From DATJGF01 sp035495315 (lineage in GTDB: Bacteria; Verrucomicrobiota; Verrucomicrobiia; Limisphaerales; UBA8199): a stretch of 8,969 bases of DNA. A model generated the notes under the pieces. The model made no database searches. It was not told the origin of the DNA and saw nothing but the letters and a program-made list of their open reading frames with translations. Location: contig DATJGF010000127.1 in assembly GCA_035495315.1 (NCBI GenBank), positions 1 to 8,969 of the forward strand, in the 5' to 3' direction. Positions 1 through 7,531 of the stretch are shown one piece after another (the stretch's first letter is position 1; each line of letters begins with the position of its first letter). The translations under genes were made by a program, and so were the position numbers.

Positions 1-206
1 AGATCAATAAGACCTGGCACGGCGGATACGAGAGCGGCAATGAGCCCGCCGGCTAAATCGAAATAGGCAATTGACTGCCAGTGGGAACCTCCCAGGCCAG
101 AGAGGTAAATAATATCGGCGATCACTGAAAAGACAAAGAGGCCGATGGGAATCGCGACTAAAATCGGGTGCAATGGATGCCCTCTTAAAGTAGTGGGCGT
201 GCGCAT
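1..206 (-). CDS. DUF2231 family membrane protein, N-terminal part
   Basis: The first 68 codons are present; the rest lies beyond the left edge of the window. The N-terminus has the motif GHPLHPILVAIPIGLF (residues 9-24), the hallmark of the DUF2231 family of small predicted inner-membrane proteins of unknown function. A first hydrophobic segment covers about residues 14-36. A second begins near residue 48 (FDLAGGLIAALVSAVPGL). The ATG at 206 is chosen because AAAGGAG lies 7 nt upstream, the clearest ribosome binding site in the window. The gene follows the heparinase-like gene on the same strand after a 181-nt gap, so co-transcription is possible but not shown. Family assignment is fairly sure; no biochemical role is known to me. 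Confidence 0.8.
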   Translation of the reverse strand, partial: MRTPTTLRGHPLHPILVAIPIGLFVFSVIADIIYLSGLGGSHWQSIAYFDLAGGLIAALVSAVPGLID

Positions 207-213
207 AATCTTA

Positions 214-220
214 CTCCTTT
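214..220 (-). promoter_or_regulatory. Shine-Dalgarno site of the DUF2231 gene
   Basis: AAAGGAG on the minus strand, 7 nt before the ATG at 206. It fixes the start of the partial gene and stands out because most genes here lack a recognisable site. Confidence 0.75.
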
Positions 221-330
221 AGCATAAATAAAAGGCCGGCCGTTCAGCTGGGCGAGAGGGGTGATGTCCTACCGGGGCAGCAGAGAACACAGACCAGAGA
301 ATAGAAACCAGCACGTTTGGCTATTCGGCC

Positions 331-365
331 TTCAATGTTCAGCGTTCGACGTTCAGCGTTCGATG
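331..365. repeat. Degenerate heptamer tandem repeat, consensus TTCRRYG
   Basis: Five head-to-tail 7-nt units read TTCAATG, TTCAGCG, TTCGACG, TTCAGCG, TTCGATG. Only positions 4, 5 and 6 vary, always purine, purine, pyrimidine. The array lies in the 181-nt gap between the end of the lyase gene and the start of the DUF2231 gene. The rest of that gap (207-330 and 366-387) shows no gene and no clear terminator. Confidence 0.7.
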
Positions 366-387
366 TTTGCTATTTCCCACACACCGA

Positions 388-2235
388 TCACCACTGCGCC
401 AACGGAACGATACTGAGCAAATTGCTCGGTGACAGTCCCGGCTCCAGCACCACGGCGATCCGCTCGCGGGTGACATTTTCAAGACGAATCGCCAGTTTGC
501 GCACGCCCGCGTTAGTGTTTTGAACGCTTGGATTCGGACACGCCGGCAATGGTTTGGCGTCCATTACGGTAAATGTTGCACCCGCCGGCGAAAGAATGCG
601 CGCGGTCAGGTTCTTCCCATGCAGCGACAGAACCGCCGCGCGGCCGTCCGTTTTCACCTCAGCGGTAGTATGCACGAACCACCACACCTCAGCCGGTGAG
701 CGGGTGTCGAATTCGTCCTGAATCAAGACGCGTTTGCGGCCCGGCATGGCAATGCCGCGTTGAACTTTTGTCGCATCCCGAGCGTACGCGGCTGAGAGGT
801 CAGCGATCGCAAACGGGTTTGCATCGTGCCCAAACCGCGTGATCGACGCCGAGGCCGCAGGATCCTGATCAGGGTCTTTACCGGGATTGAACACGAGCGT
901 GTTGTGTCCTTCCGCGCGGAGCCGGTAATAAGTCCAGCGCTGTTTACCAAAATAGTCGGGCATGTTGTAGTCATCAGCACCAGGGTCGATTGCCCAGCGT
1001 TCGCCGAGCGCTTCGAAGATAAAACTTCCGAGATCGAGATGACTATGATTGGCCCGATTGTCGCCCGCCTTAAAGCCAACCCACAGCGCGTTGGGGTCGT
1101 CCCACGCACTGCGCAACATCGCCACTTCGGCGTGTCGGAAATATTTATCGAGCGGCAAATCGCCACGCATGGGCCGTTCGGCGCGCGGGTCGTACCATAG
1201 CAGATCCAAAGGTTCACCTGATGCGACCTTTCCCTCATATACGGAAAAAGCAGCCTGGTTGAATTTACGGGAGAGCCAGAACAGTTCAGGCGCGCGAATC
1301 ACTTCTGAGTGCGCATCAGCAAAATCGAACGATCTCCCCGTCGGCCCCGAGGAGAAAATCGGAAACATGCCCGCCTGTGAGAAACCTTCTATCTGTGACA
1401 AACCAAAGTCGGTGCCGAGCGCTGATTCGAGCGCAGCAAGGAACACACAATTGTAACTGGTCGCATAATGCCAATAACCGGGGCCCTCCGCCCACGCGCC
1501 GTCGGGGGCATATTCTCTCATCGGCAGCTGAATGGATTTCAGCGCCGCGGCGAGAAAAGAGCCGCACTCATCGGGTGCCTCGTCAAGCAACGCAAGCGCG
1601 CCCATGCCAATGCCACCATTGCACACCTGATTCCAGTTATGCCTGGCGCGAGCCCACCAGGTCTCTTTGGCTTCAATGTCGTTCGCAGGCCGAATCCCCT
1701 TCTCCAGCATCGCCTCGCGTAGAACTCGGCGTTGCTCCGGGCTCCAGAAATTGTAAAGCCAGTCGTACCCGATTGCGAACGCGTGGGTCATTTCGGCAGT
1801 GTCAAGGAAATGGCGCGGGTTCCAGTTCGTGAAAGCAGCCGCCGTGTTCAGCTCGAGCCAGGCGCGTTCGGCATCCCGCTGATGGCCGTCAAGCTGGTAT
1901 AGCAACGCGAGGTTCTGCACACGGTCCAGCACCCGACGACTGGTGGCGAGTAAACGCAAGCCGTCCGGGATTTCATATTGCGACGGCGGCTGCGATAACA
2001 TTCGGTCGGCACGTTGACGAATTTTGGCGTGCCAGTTTTTCAGCGTGCTGTTTGTTACGATCGCGCTGCGAAGCCTCGCGAAATCGCCCTCCGAAGCCAG
2101 GAGCCGTGGGTGTTCTTTTTTAACCTGCGCGACAATGACCGAGGCTGACGGAGTCGGAACGGGTTCGGCGCCAAAGGTCCAGCTGATCATGCCCCCGGTA
2201 AAGAACATGAAGAGGCAGTGAAGACATGTTTTCAT
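388..2235 (-). CDS. Secreted heparinase II/III-family polysaccharide lyase
   Basis: A 615-residue protein with an N-terminal signal peptide (Lys2, hydrophobic 4-22, likely cut after the FGA at 21-23). An all-alpha toroid region follows (HPRLLASEGDFARL at 42-55; RHNWNQVCNGG at 198-208; GPGYWHYATSY at 251-261), then a beta-sandwich heparinase II/III-like domain (NRANHSHLDLGSF at 393-405, ERWAIDPGADDY at 412-423, YRLRAEGHNTL at 437-447). By comparison with Pedobacter heparinase II, His199, Tyr257 and His397 are candidate catalytic residues, and His399, Asp417 and His444 candidate metal ligands. I matched these by motif, not by alignment. The family cleaves uronate-containing polysaccharides by beta-elimination; the substrate (heparin-like, alginate or other) cannot be read from sequence. 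The ATG at 2235 gives a complete signal peptide but has no clear Shine-Dalgarno. The gene lies 100 nt downstream of the PQQ dehydrogenase on the same strand. Confidence 0.88.
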   Translation of the reverse strand: MKTCLHCLFMFFTGGMISWTFGAEPVPTPSASVIVAQVKKEHPRLLASEGDFARLRSAIVTNSTLKNWHAKIRQRADRMLSQPPSQYEIPDGLRLLATSRRVLDRVQNLALLYQLDGHQRDAERAWLELNTAAAFTNWNPRHFLDTAEMTHAFAIGYDWLYNFWSPEQRRVLREAMLEKGIRPANDIEAKETWWARARHNWNQVCNGGIGMGALALLDEAPDECGSFLAAALKSIQLPMREYAPDGAWAEGPGYWHYATSYNCVFLAALESALGTDFGLSQIEGFSQAGMFPIFSSGPTGRSFDFADAHSEVIRAPELFWLSRKFNQAAFSVYEGKVASGEPLDLLWYDPRAERPMRGDLPLDKYFRHAEVAMLRSAWDDPNALWVGFKAGDNRANHSHLDLGSFIFEALGERWAIDPGADDYNMPDYFGKQRWTYYRLRAEGHNTLVFNPGKDPDQDPAASASITRFGHDANPFAIADLSAAYARDATKVQRGIAMPGRKRVLIQDEFDTRSPAEVWWFVHTTAEVKTDGRAAVLSLHGKNLTARILSPAGATFTVMDAKPLPACPNPSVQNTNAGVRKLAIRLENVTRERIAVVLEPGLSPSNLLSIVPLAQW

Positions 2236-2335
2236 ACGCTCGAACGGGCATTCCGACCGCAGTCTATTAAAGCGCTAAGTTTGCGCGGAACACAATCCGC
2301 AATAACGACAGTCCCGGTCTACGTCCCGAATACAA

Positions 2336-4582
2336 CTATTTTCTTGGAAGCGCAAAGGCGACGTAGGCATCGCCGCTTTTGGTACCCATCTTGCCGCCAC
2401 CGCACGCAATCACCACATATTGACGACCATTCGCAAGGTAAGTCGCAGGAGTAGCGTAGCCGCCCGCCGGAAGCTTCGCTTCCCACAAAAACTCTCCATT
2501 GCGCGTATCGAACGCGCGCAGCATCTCGTCCTTCGTCGCGGCGATGAAGAGCAAATCGCCCGCGGTAACCACGGGGCCGCCGTAATTTTCGAGACCAGTG
2601 CGCGGAATACCTTGCGCTTTTAGGGCGGGCAGTTCGCCTAAAGGAACGCGCCAACGAAAATCACCGGTATTGAGATCAATCGCATTGAGTGTGCCCCAGG
2701 GCGGTTTCACCACCGGATAGCCGTTTGTGTCCACCCAACGATTGTATCCAGTGAAACTGTAGGGGATGCCTCCCAAAACATTATCGCCGGGAATCGTGCC
2801 GGCGTGCGCGGCATTGTCGGAAACCTCCTCGACCCCCAGAACCGTCGCGGCAAGCAGAGTCTTTTGGCGTTCGGAAAGGAATCCAAACGATGGCATCACG
2901 CCACGACCTGTGCCCAGCAATCGAACAACCTCATCAGTTTTGAGTTTCTGCCCGACGCCGACCAACGATGGCACGTTTTGTGCCCGGTTCCCACGACGGT
3001 CCAGTCCGTGACAGGCAGCGCAAATCTGCGCGAAGAGCTGTGCGCCGCCTGCAACTGGGACATTCGGGTCGGATTTGGTCGGCACCATTTCCAAAATCCA
3101 TGGCATCTCATTGGCATTGACGTACAGAACTCCGCCGGGATCTACAGCCGCGCCACCCCACTCCCCGCCGCCGTCATAACCAGGAAAAATGATCGTGCCC
3201 TGGGTGCTCGGCGGCGCAAATGGCAGATGCGGCCGCACTTTCGAAAAGCGCTCGAGTGCCGCACGGCGGGAGTCGGGGAAAAGGTCTGTGATCTCGTTGT
3301 AGCTAAAAAGCTGCCGAGCAAAGGGCAAGGGCTTAACGGGGACGGGTTGAGTAGGCCACGTGGCTTCGCCATCGAGGTCCGACCGCGGAACCGGCCGCTC
3401 CTCGATTGGAAATAACGGTTCGCCAGTCTCGCGATTGAATAAAAAGACGTGCCCCGACTTGGTGGTTTGCGCAACGGCATCGATGGACCGTCCATCGCGC
3501 TTGACGCTTACAAGGTCCGGTGGTGCGGGCAAGTCGCGATCCCAGACATCGTGGTGGACAAATTGGTAATGCCAGACTCTGCGACCAGTTCGAGCATCAA
3601 GCGCGAGGAGGCAATTCGCGTAAAGGTTTTGGCCGATCCGGTTGCCGCCCCAGAAATCAAATGCCGCGGAACCGGTCGGCACGAATACTAAGCCGCGGCG
3701 CTCATCGACCGACATACCGGCCCAGCAATTGACGCCCCCGACGTAGGTCCACGCGTCGGGCGGCCAGGTCTCGTATCCCGGTTCACCCGGGTAAGGAATG
3801 GTGTGGAAGGTCCACACGATTTTGCCCGTACGCAGGTCGAAGGCGCGCAAGTGACCGGGGGCGGCAGGCGCGGGCCCCTCACCGAGACGCATTGGCAAAA
3901 ACAGCAAATTTTGAAAAACGGCTCCTGGCGTGGTGGAGGATACGAAGAGTTTGCTGACGTCCCGGCCGAGGCCGTCTTTGATGTCGACGCGGCCTTCGTT
4001 GCCGAACCTGGCGACCGGCCTGCCGCATCCGGCATCGATCGCATACAGGAAATGATCAACCGAGTAAATGATCCGTCGTTCGCTGCCCTCGCCCCAACAA
4101 ACGACACCGCGATTCACACCGGTGGCGCTGACTTTGCGATCGCCGGCTGTGGGATCAAAGCGCCAAAGCTCATGACCTGTGGCCGCGTCGAGCGCGATGA
4201 GCTTCAATTGCGGCGTCGTGCCATACAGGACACCATCGATGATAAGCGGATTGCATTGAATCTGGGAGAGGTTGCCCGATCGCGCATCACCTGAATGGTA
4301 AGTCCAGGCTGCTTCAAGACGGCTGACATTGCGCCGGTGGATCTGCTTGAGCTGAGAGAAATGACTACGGGCCGGATCGCCAAGATACGAGCTCCAGTTA
4401 GCGTCTGCCGACCAGGCTGCTGAAGTCGCTAGCGCGAGCCCCAATGTGCCCGCGAAAATGCCGCAATTGGACCACTCCGGTTTCCCAAAGATGGATGACT
4501 GGCTCAAGGCTAGCGTGCGAAGGAGGTCTTTGGCTTTTTGCCGAAAGTAGACCGGGTCGTACTCAAAGCCGCTTGGTGCCAA
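2336..4582 (-). CDS. PQQ-dependent dehydrogenase with inserted cytochrome c domain
   Basis: Up to 748 residues of a membrane-glucose-dehydrogenase-like quinoprotein propeller. Family landmarks: WSSYLGDPARSHFSQL (63-78), LIALDAATGHELWRFDP (128-144), NCWAGMSVDERRGLVFVPTG (285-304), AAFDFWGGNRIGQNLYANCL (306-325), YQFVHHDVWDRDLPAPPDL (339-357) and the C-terminal GGGKMGTKSGDAYVAFALP (728-746). Between propeller blades, at about 511-590, sits a cytochrome c domain with heme motif CAACH (521-525) and likely axial Met563 in GVMPSF. It should oxidise a sugar or alcohol in the periplasm, passing electrons from PQQ to heme c. A hydrophobic export segment is visible (GIFAGTLGLALATSAAWSA, 41-59). The start is unresolved: there is no in-frame ATG between the TAG upstream and the mature domain. 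The longest start is TTG at 4582; TTG at 4507 would give a more normal signal peptide. Neither has a Shine-Dalgarno. The substrate is unknown. Confidence 0.9.
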   Translation of the reverse strand: MAPSGFEYDPVYFRQKAKDLLRTLALSQSSIFGKPEWSNCGIFAGTLGLALATSAAWSADANWSSYLGDPARSHFSQLKQIHRRNVSRLEAAWTYHSGDARSGNLSQIQCNPLIIDGVLYGTTPQLKLIALDAATGHELWRFDPTAGDRKVSATGVNRGVVCWGEGSERRIIYSVDHFLYAIDAGCGRPVARFGNEGRVDIKDGLGRDVSKLFVSSTTPGAVFQNLLFLPMRLGEGPAPAAPGHLRAFDLRTGKIVWTFHTIPYPGEPGYETWPPDAWTYVGGVNCWAGMSVDERRGLVFVPTGSAAFDFWGGNRIGQNLYANCLLALDARTGRRVWHYQFVHHDVWDRDLPAPPDLVSVKRDGRSIDAVAQTTKSGHVFLFNRETGEPLFPIEERPVPRSDLDGEATWPTQPVPVKPLPFARQLFSYNEITDLFPDSRRAALERFSKVRPHLPFAPPSTQGTIIFPGYDGGGEWGGAAVDPGGVLYVNANEMPWILEMVPTKSDPNVPVAGGAQLFAQICAACHGLDRRGNRAQNVPSLVGVGQKLKTDEVVRLLGTGRGVMPSFGFLSERQKTLLAATVLGVEEVSDNAAHAGTIPGDNVLGGIPYSFTGYNRWVDTNGYPVVKPPWGTLNAIDLNTGDFRWRVPLGELPALKAQGIPRTGLENYGGPVVTAGDLLFIAATKDEMLRAFDTRNGEFLWEAKLPAGGYATPATYLANGRQYVVIACGGGKMGTKSGDAYVAFALPRK

Positions 4583-4602
4583 AGCCGGGGTAACATGCGA
4601 AG

Positions 4603-4631
4603 ACTATTTTCCCGAACCTTTTTTCTGTCAA
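4603..4631 (-). promoter_or_regulatory. Putative sigma70-type promoter of the PQQ dehydrogenase
   Basis: On the minus strand, a perfect -35 box TTGACA (4626-4631) is followed by a 17-nt spacer and AATAGT (4603-4608), a 4/6 match to the -10 consensus. Transcription would start near 4596, only about 14 nt before the longest possible start codon, giving a very short leader. The location in the divergent gap supports it; the weak -10 box limits confidence. Confidence 0.5.
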
Positions 4632-4646
4632 GCCGGGAAGGCGCAT

Positions 4647-4662
4647 CGGTGGCTTGCCACCG
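4647..4662. promoter_or_regulatory. Perfect 7-bp inverted repeat in the divergent promoter region
   Basis: CGGTGGC, two bases TT, then GCCACCG. It lies 15 nt upstream of the TTGACA box of the dehydrogenase and about 100 nt upstream of the first PepSY gene, a position suited to an operator shared by both directions. It could equally be a dispersed intergenic hairpin. No promoter of comparable quality was found for the plus-strand genes. Confidence 0.4.
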
Positions 4663-4759
4663 GATACACGGGTCTTTCCAGATCGACAAAGCTCCCTTCT
4701 CACGCATAGGGTTGGGCAATTCCATTCCAAATGGTCGCCAGTGATAGAAACGGCTTCTT

Positions 4760-5410
4760 GTGAACGCGCCACCTGCGAGTGAATTAATCCGCCCATCAGT
4801 TGAAACTGCTGGGTCTACGACCTCGCGCCTCATCCGGCGCGTGCACATGTTCACAGGTCTCTTTTTAGGGCCTTGGATGTTGATGTATGCGCTCAGCACC
4901 CTGGTGATGACCCATCGCGATTTCGTCCGATCCTTTTACCCGTCACAGAATCCAGCAATGGTCATTGAACGCGAATTGGATTACTCGCGTTCATTTCCGG
5001 AATCTGCGACGCGAGAAGAGATCGGATTACAGATCTTGCGAGACATCGACCTGGACGGCACCCATTACGTCAGCGGCGGTAAGGACGCCAAACCGATTGT
5101 AATAAATCGACAGCAAGCGCTAACTCCGCGACGTATTACTTTCGACCCGTCAACCCGCAAAATTCGTATTGAACGGGAAGAATTTCGAGCTTCGAGCTTC
5201 CTCGAGCGAATGCATCGTCGGCGTGGCTACAACTCCTATTCGCTGTCCAACACGTGGGGCTTCACAGTCGATCTCGCCGTCGTCACAATGGCCTTCTGGA
5301 GTCTTTCCGGGATATGGCTCTGGTGGGAGCTCAAGCCGACCCGTGGCTGGGGAACAGCGTCGTGGGTAGCAGGGCTGGCCCTGTTCGCATTTCTGGCCTT
5401 CCTGCTTTAA
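4760..5410 (+). CDS. PepSY-associated membrane protein (first of tandem pair)
   Basis: A 216-residue protein with the PepSY_TM pattern: basic LIRRVH then a membrane helix (about 30-50, MFTGLFLGPWMLMYALSTLV), an extracytoplasmic part (52-160) with a PepSY-like helix-strand region, then two membrane helices (about 166-189, ending in LWLWW-like SGIWLWW, and 200-216). His29, His52 and His152 are matched by histidines in the next gene's product. Relatives include PiuB/FoxB-type siderophore reductases that bind heme in the membrane. These short versions have no assigned role known to me, so heme binding is inference. The start is GTG, the first possible codon after an in-frame TAG at 4745. An ATG start at 4847 would remove His29. 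No clear Shine-Dalgarno. The gene is divergent from the PQQ dehydrogenase. Confidence 0.75.
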   Translation: MNAPPASELIRPSVETAGSTTSRLIRRVHMFTGLFLGPWMLMYALSTLVMTHRDFVRSFYPSQNPAMVIERELDYSRSFPESATREEIGLQILRDIDLDGTHYVSGGKDAKPIVINRQQALTPRRITFDPSTRKIRIEREEFRASSFLERMHRRRGYNSYSLSNTWGFTVDLAVVTMAFWSLSGIWLWWELKPTRGWGTASWVAGLALFAFLAFLL

Positions 5411-5423
5411 ATCTCCAACGACC

Positions 5424-6014
5424 ATGCCCAGCTTCGACAAAATTAATCGCCGAGCGCACCTCTATCTGGGTTTGCTGCTGATGCCGTGGCTGCTGATGTA
5501 CGGTCTGAGTTCCTTCATCATCATTCATCAGTCGTGGTTCGGCGCCAACAAAGAGCAAGCTTGGGAACCATTGTTTGAAAAGCAATACTCTCGACTGGTA
5601 CCTGAGTCGGGAGATTTGCGCGACACTGCACAGGCAATTCTTAAGGATTGTAACTTGGAAGGCGCGTTCTGGGCAGACAAACCTAATCCTGATACCTTGC
5701 GAATTGATCGGTTTAGTTTTTGGGATTCGACCCGTCTCCTCTATTCCATCAAGGAACAAAAGCTCCAAGCCCAACGGCAGCGCATGCACTTGAGCCAGGC
5801 GGTGATTCGAATGCACTTTCGCGGCGGCTACGGCCAACCGACGGTGCGGGACAAGTTTTGGGGGTTCCTCGTGGATCTGGCGTGCATCGGAATTATCATT
5901 TGGGTCGCGTCGGGCCTACTCATGTGGTGGCGTTTGCCCCGCTTGAGAAACTGGGGCGCGGTGGCAGTGGGTGGCGGCATTCTTTCTTTCCTGGTCTTGA
6001 TTTGGACGATTTAA
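5424..6014 (+). CDS. PepSY-associated membrane protein (second of tandem pair)
   Basis: A 196-residue diverged paralogue of the preceding gene, 13 nt after its stop and surely in the same operon. Matching landmarks are KINRRAHLYLGLLLMPWLLM (6-25) against LIRRVHMFTGLFLGPWMLM, GLSSFIIIHQSWF against ALSTLVMTHRDF, and IRMHFRGGY plus FWGFLVDLACIGIIIWVASG against ERMHRRRGY plus TWGFTVDLAVVTMAFWSLSG. His12, His35 and His131 correspond to His29, His52 and His152 of the partner. Three membrane helices are predicted (about 13-34, 146-169, 176-195). The middle soluble part has diverged most, suggesting that the two proteins share a membrane core but contact different partners, perhaps as a heterodimer. 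ATG start; no Shine-Dalgarno, so translational coupling is likely. Confidence 0.75.
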   Translation: MPSFDKINRRAHLYLGLLLMPWLLMYGLSSFIIIHQSWFGANKEQAWEPLFEKQYSRLVPESGDLRDTAQAILKDCNLEGAFWADKPNPDTLRIDRFSFWDSTRLLYSIKEQKLQAQRQRMHLSQAVIRMHFRGGYGQPTVRDKFWGFLVDLACIGIIIWVASGLLMWWRLPRLRNWGAVAVGGGILSFLVLIWTI

Positions 6015-6033
6015 GGCGCGCAAGCCACACCCA

Positions 6034-6065
6034 CGCGAGCGGCTCTTTAGGAGAAACGGCTCGCG
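6034..6065. terminator. Hairpin between convergent genes, possible two-way terminator
   Basis: CGCGAGC (6034-6040) pairs with GCTCGCG (6059-6065). The 18-nt loop can fold a small inner stem (CTC with GAG). It fills most of the 52-nt gap between the stop codons at 6014 and 6067. There is no T-tract on either strand, so it is not a classical Rho-independent terminator. Confidence 0.4.
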
Positions 6066-6066
6066 A

Positions 6067-7347
6067 TCAGAGTTTGAGCCGAAAGCCGATTCGGTTTAGA
6101 CCGGCGGACGCCAGCAAAATTAAAACCCCGCAAACCACGGAGCGCGTAATCGCACCGGCCAAATTCGCCGCCAAATGGCCATACCAATTCCCGAGGTGTA
6201 GCACCTCGAGCAGTCCCGGCAACATTTCAGAAAGCAGATAAGCCAGCAGGACATTGCGCCCGGCCAGTTCGAGCGGTCGCGAAACGCTCCTCACAGGCCG
6301 AACATCGCATATCAGATAAAAGCCATACCAAAGGGCAGCGGTTATCGCACACGCCCAAAAACACCACGCGGGTGTCGCACTGTTTTTGCTGATGCCGTAC
6401 GGCCGGTTCAGCAGCAGCGCAGCGGTAGCGCAACCAGCGAGGAACCAGGCCGTGAATTTCGTCCGCGCTTGCACACAGTCCTTTTCGGAGGCGGTAAGCA
6501 GCGACCCCAAGAGCAAGCCGCCGACGGAAATCGCCGGGAGCGACCCAAGCATATCCCCGATACCGACGATTTTACGCAGCCAAAAGCCCTCGAACATACC
6601 GTTTTTATCGGCTATGAACAAAGACATCAACAAGCCCATGCATGCGACGATCGCGGTGCGGTTGCCACCAGTCAGCAGGAAAACCAGGCAGGTGACGAGG
6701 TAAGCCCAGGCGATCAGCCCTAGAATCCCATACCACTCGGTGTTGAGGGAAAACGGCGCAAGAGTGATGATGCGCTCACCGTTCCCGCCGCGAAAGACAA
6801 AGGCCAACCAAACCAAGCCGATGATTCCTGCTGCGCGAAGCGCAAAGCCGGCGATCCGCCACGTGTCCCATTTGGATTTTGGAGCCGGCCCCGGCCTGGA
6901 AATTGAAGAAAACGCCGCGATTGCCGACAAGTACATCAGCACGCACCACCAATGGCCCGACCAGCCCAACGCGGCGGTGTCAGGGGTCTCATGAACCATA
7001 AGAATACCAATCGAGAGAAGCGCAGCCGTGCGCATGATGATATGCCCAAGAATTCCATAACAAGACTTGCTCTTCGTTAACCGGACACCGAACGCCAATG
7101 GCACTGACATCCCGACGATGAATAAAAACGCAGGAAAAACTAAATCCACAAAGGTCATCCCGCTGCCTCCCTTATGGCGGTCGCTAAAATGCACCATCCA
7201 GTTCGGGACGATCTTGCCAGCTCCAGCGAGGTCGTTCACAAAAATCATCATGAACATGACGAACCCGCGCAGCGCGTCGACAGATGTAATGCGCGGGGCT
7301 CCGGCCGCTGCTGTTCGATCGGTTGTTTGACTTGTATTTAGGCCCAT
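6067..7347 (-). CDS. DUF5009 / HGSNAT-like membrane acyltransferase
   Basis: A 426-residue multi-spanning membrane protein. The N-terminus RITSVDALRGFVMFMMIFVN (19-38) and GMTFVDLVFPAFLFIVGMSV (63-82) are the signature of the DUF5009 / heparan-alpha-glucosaminide N-acetyltransferase family (COG4299). About ten hydrophobic helices follow, including a C-terminal LELAGRNVLLAYLLSEMLPG (359-378). In human HGSNAT an active-site histidine lies just before the equivalent NGLTVADLVFP motif; His53 (MVHFS) or His58 is the candidate here. The family moves an acetyl group from cytoplasmic acetyl-CoA to an amino sugar on the far side of the membrane; the bacterial substrates are mostly unknown. I chose ATG 7347 over an 80-codon upstream extension to 7587: the extension is not hydrophobic, resembles no family N-terminus and runs into the repeat array. 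No clear Shine-Dalgarno at either start. Confidence 0.82.
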   Translation of the reverse strand: MGLNTSQTTDRTAAAGAPRITSVDALRGFVMFMMIFVNDLAGAGKIVPNWMVHFSDRHKGGSGMTFVDLVFPAFLFIVGMSVPLAFGVRLTKSKSCYGILGHIIMRTAALLSIGILMVHETPDTAALGWSGHWWCVLMYLSAIAAFSSISRPGPAPKSKWDTWRIAGFALRAAGIIGLVWLAFVFRGGNGERIITLAPFSLNTEWYGILGLIAWAYLVTCLVFLLTGGNRTAIVACMGLLMSLFIADKNGMFEGFWLRKIVGIGDMLGSLPAISVGGLLLGSLLTASEKDCVQARTKFTAWFLAGCATAALLLNRPYGISKNSATPAWCFWACAITAALWYGFYLICDVRPVRSVSRPLELAGRNVLLAYLLSEMLPGLLEVLHLGNWYGHLAANLAGAITRSVVCGVLILLASAGLNRIGFRLKL

Positions 7348-7531
7348 GCGGCTTTTGTTTAGCAGAGCTTTTTGATTCGGCACCGCTAATTTTCCATCCG
7401 CCCTCTGCATGAAATAACCCAACCGGCAACGGGCGTGATTTGAGTCTACAAAGGACCAGGTCGCCTGGCGCCAAAAATAGTGGACTGCTTGTGGGCAGTC
7501 ATCGCAGGAGGATGCTGAAAAGGTCGTCAGA
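7348..7531. other. Upstream region of the acyltransferase gene, nothing clear
   Basis: The minus-strand reading frame stays open through here up to 7587, with an internal ATG at 7410, but I see no family similarity. No confident promoter, operator or hairpin was found. The promoter of the acyltransferase gene should lie here or in the adjacent repeats. Confidence 0.4.

Noticed and set aside
282..308. Weak similarity between GAACACAGACCAGAG near 286 and CAACACAGATACCAGAAG near 7912
   Set aside because: The match is short, purine-rich and imperfect, so chance is a sufficient explanation without a genome-wide search.
2236..2335. Promoter for the lyase gene (TTGTGT, 18 nt, TTTAAT on the minus strand)
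   Set aside because: The -35 box matches only 3 of 6 consensus bases, and the gene may be read from the dehydrogenase promoter.
2804..3415. 203-codon open frame on the plus strand
   Set aside because: It lies wholly antisense to the PQQ dehydrogenase, whose motifs are clear, and its translation resembles nothing known.
3803..4294. 163-codon open frame on the plus strand
   Set aside because: It is antisense to the propeller region of the PQQ dehydrogenase and has no recognisable domain.
4510..4899. 129-codon minus-strand open frame over the divergent region
   Set aside because: It crosses the start of the first PepSY gene and the dehydrogenase promoter. Its sequence is arginine-rich and without similarity.
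5331..5837. 168-codon minus-strand open frame across the PepSY pair
   Set aside because: It spans the junction of two well-supported plus-strand genes and has no family features.
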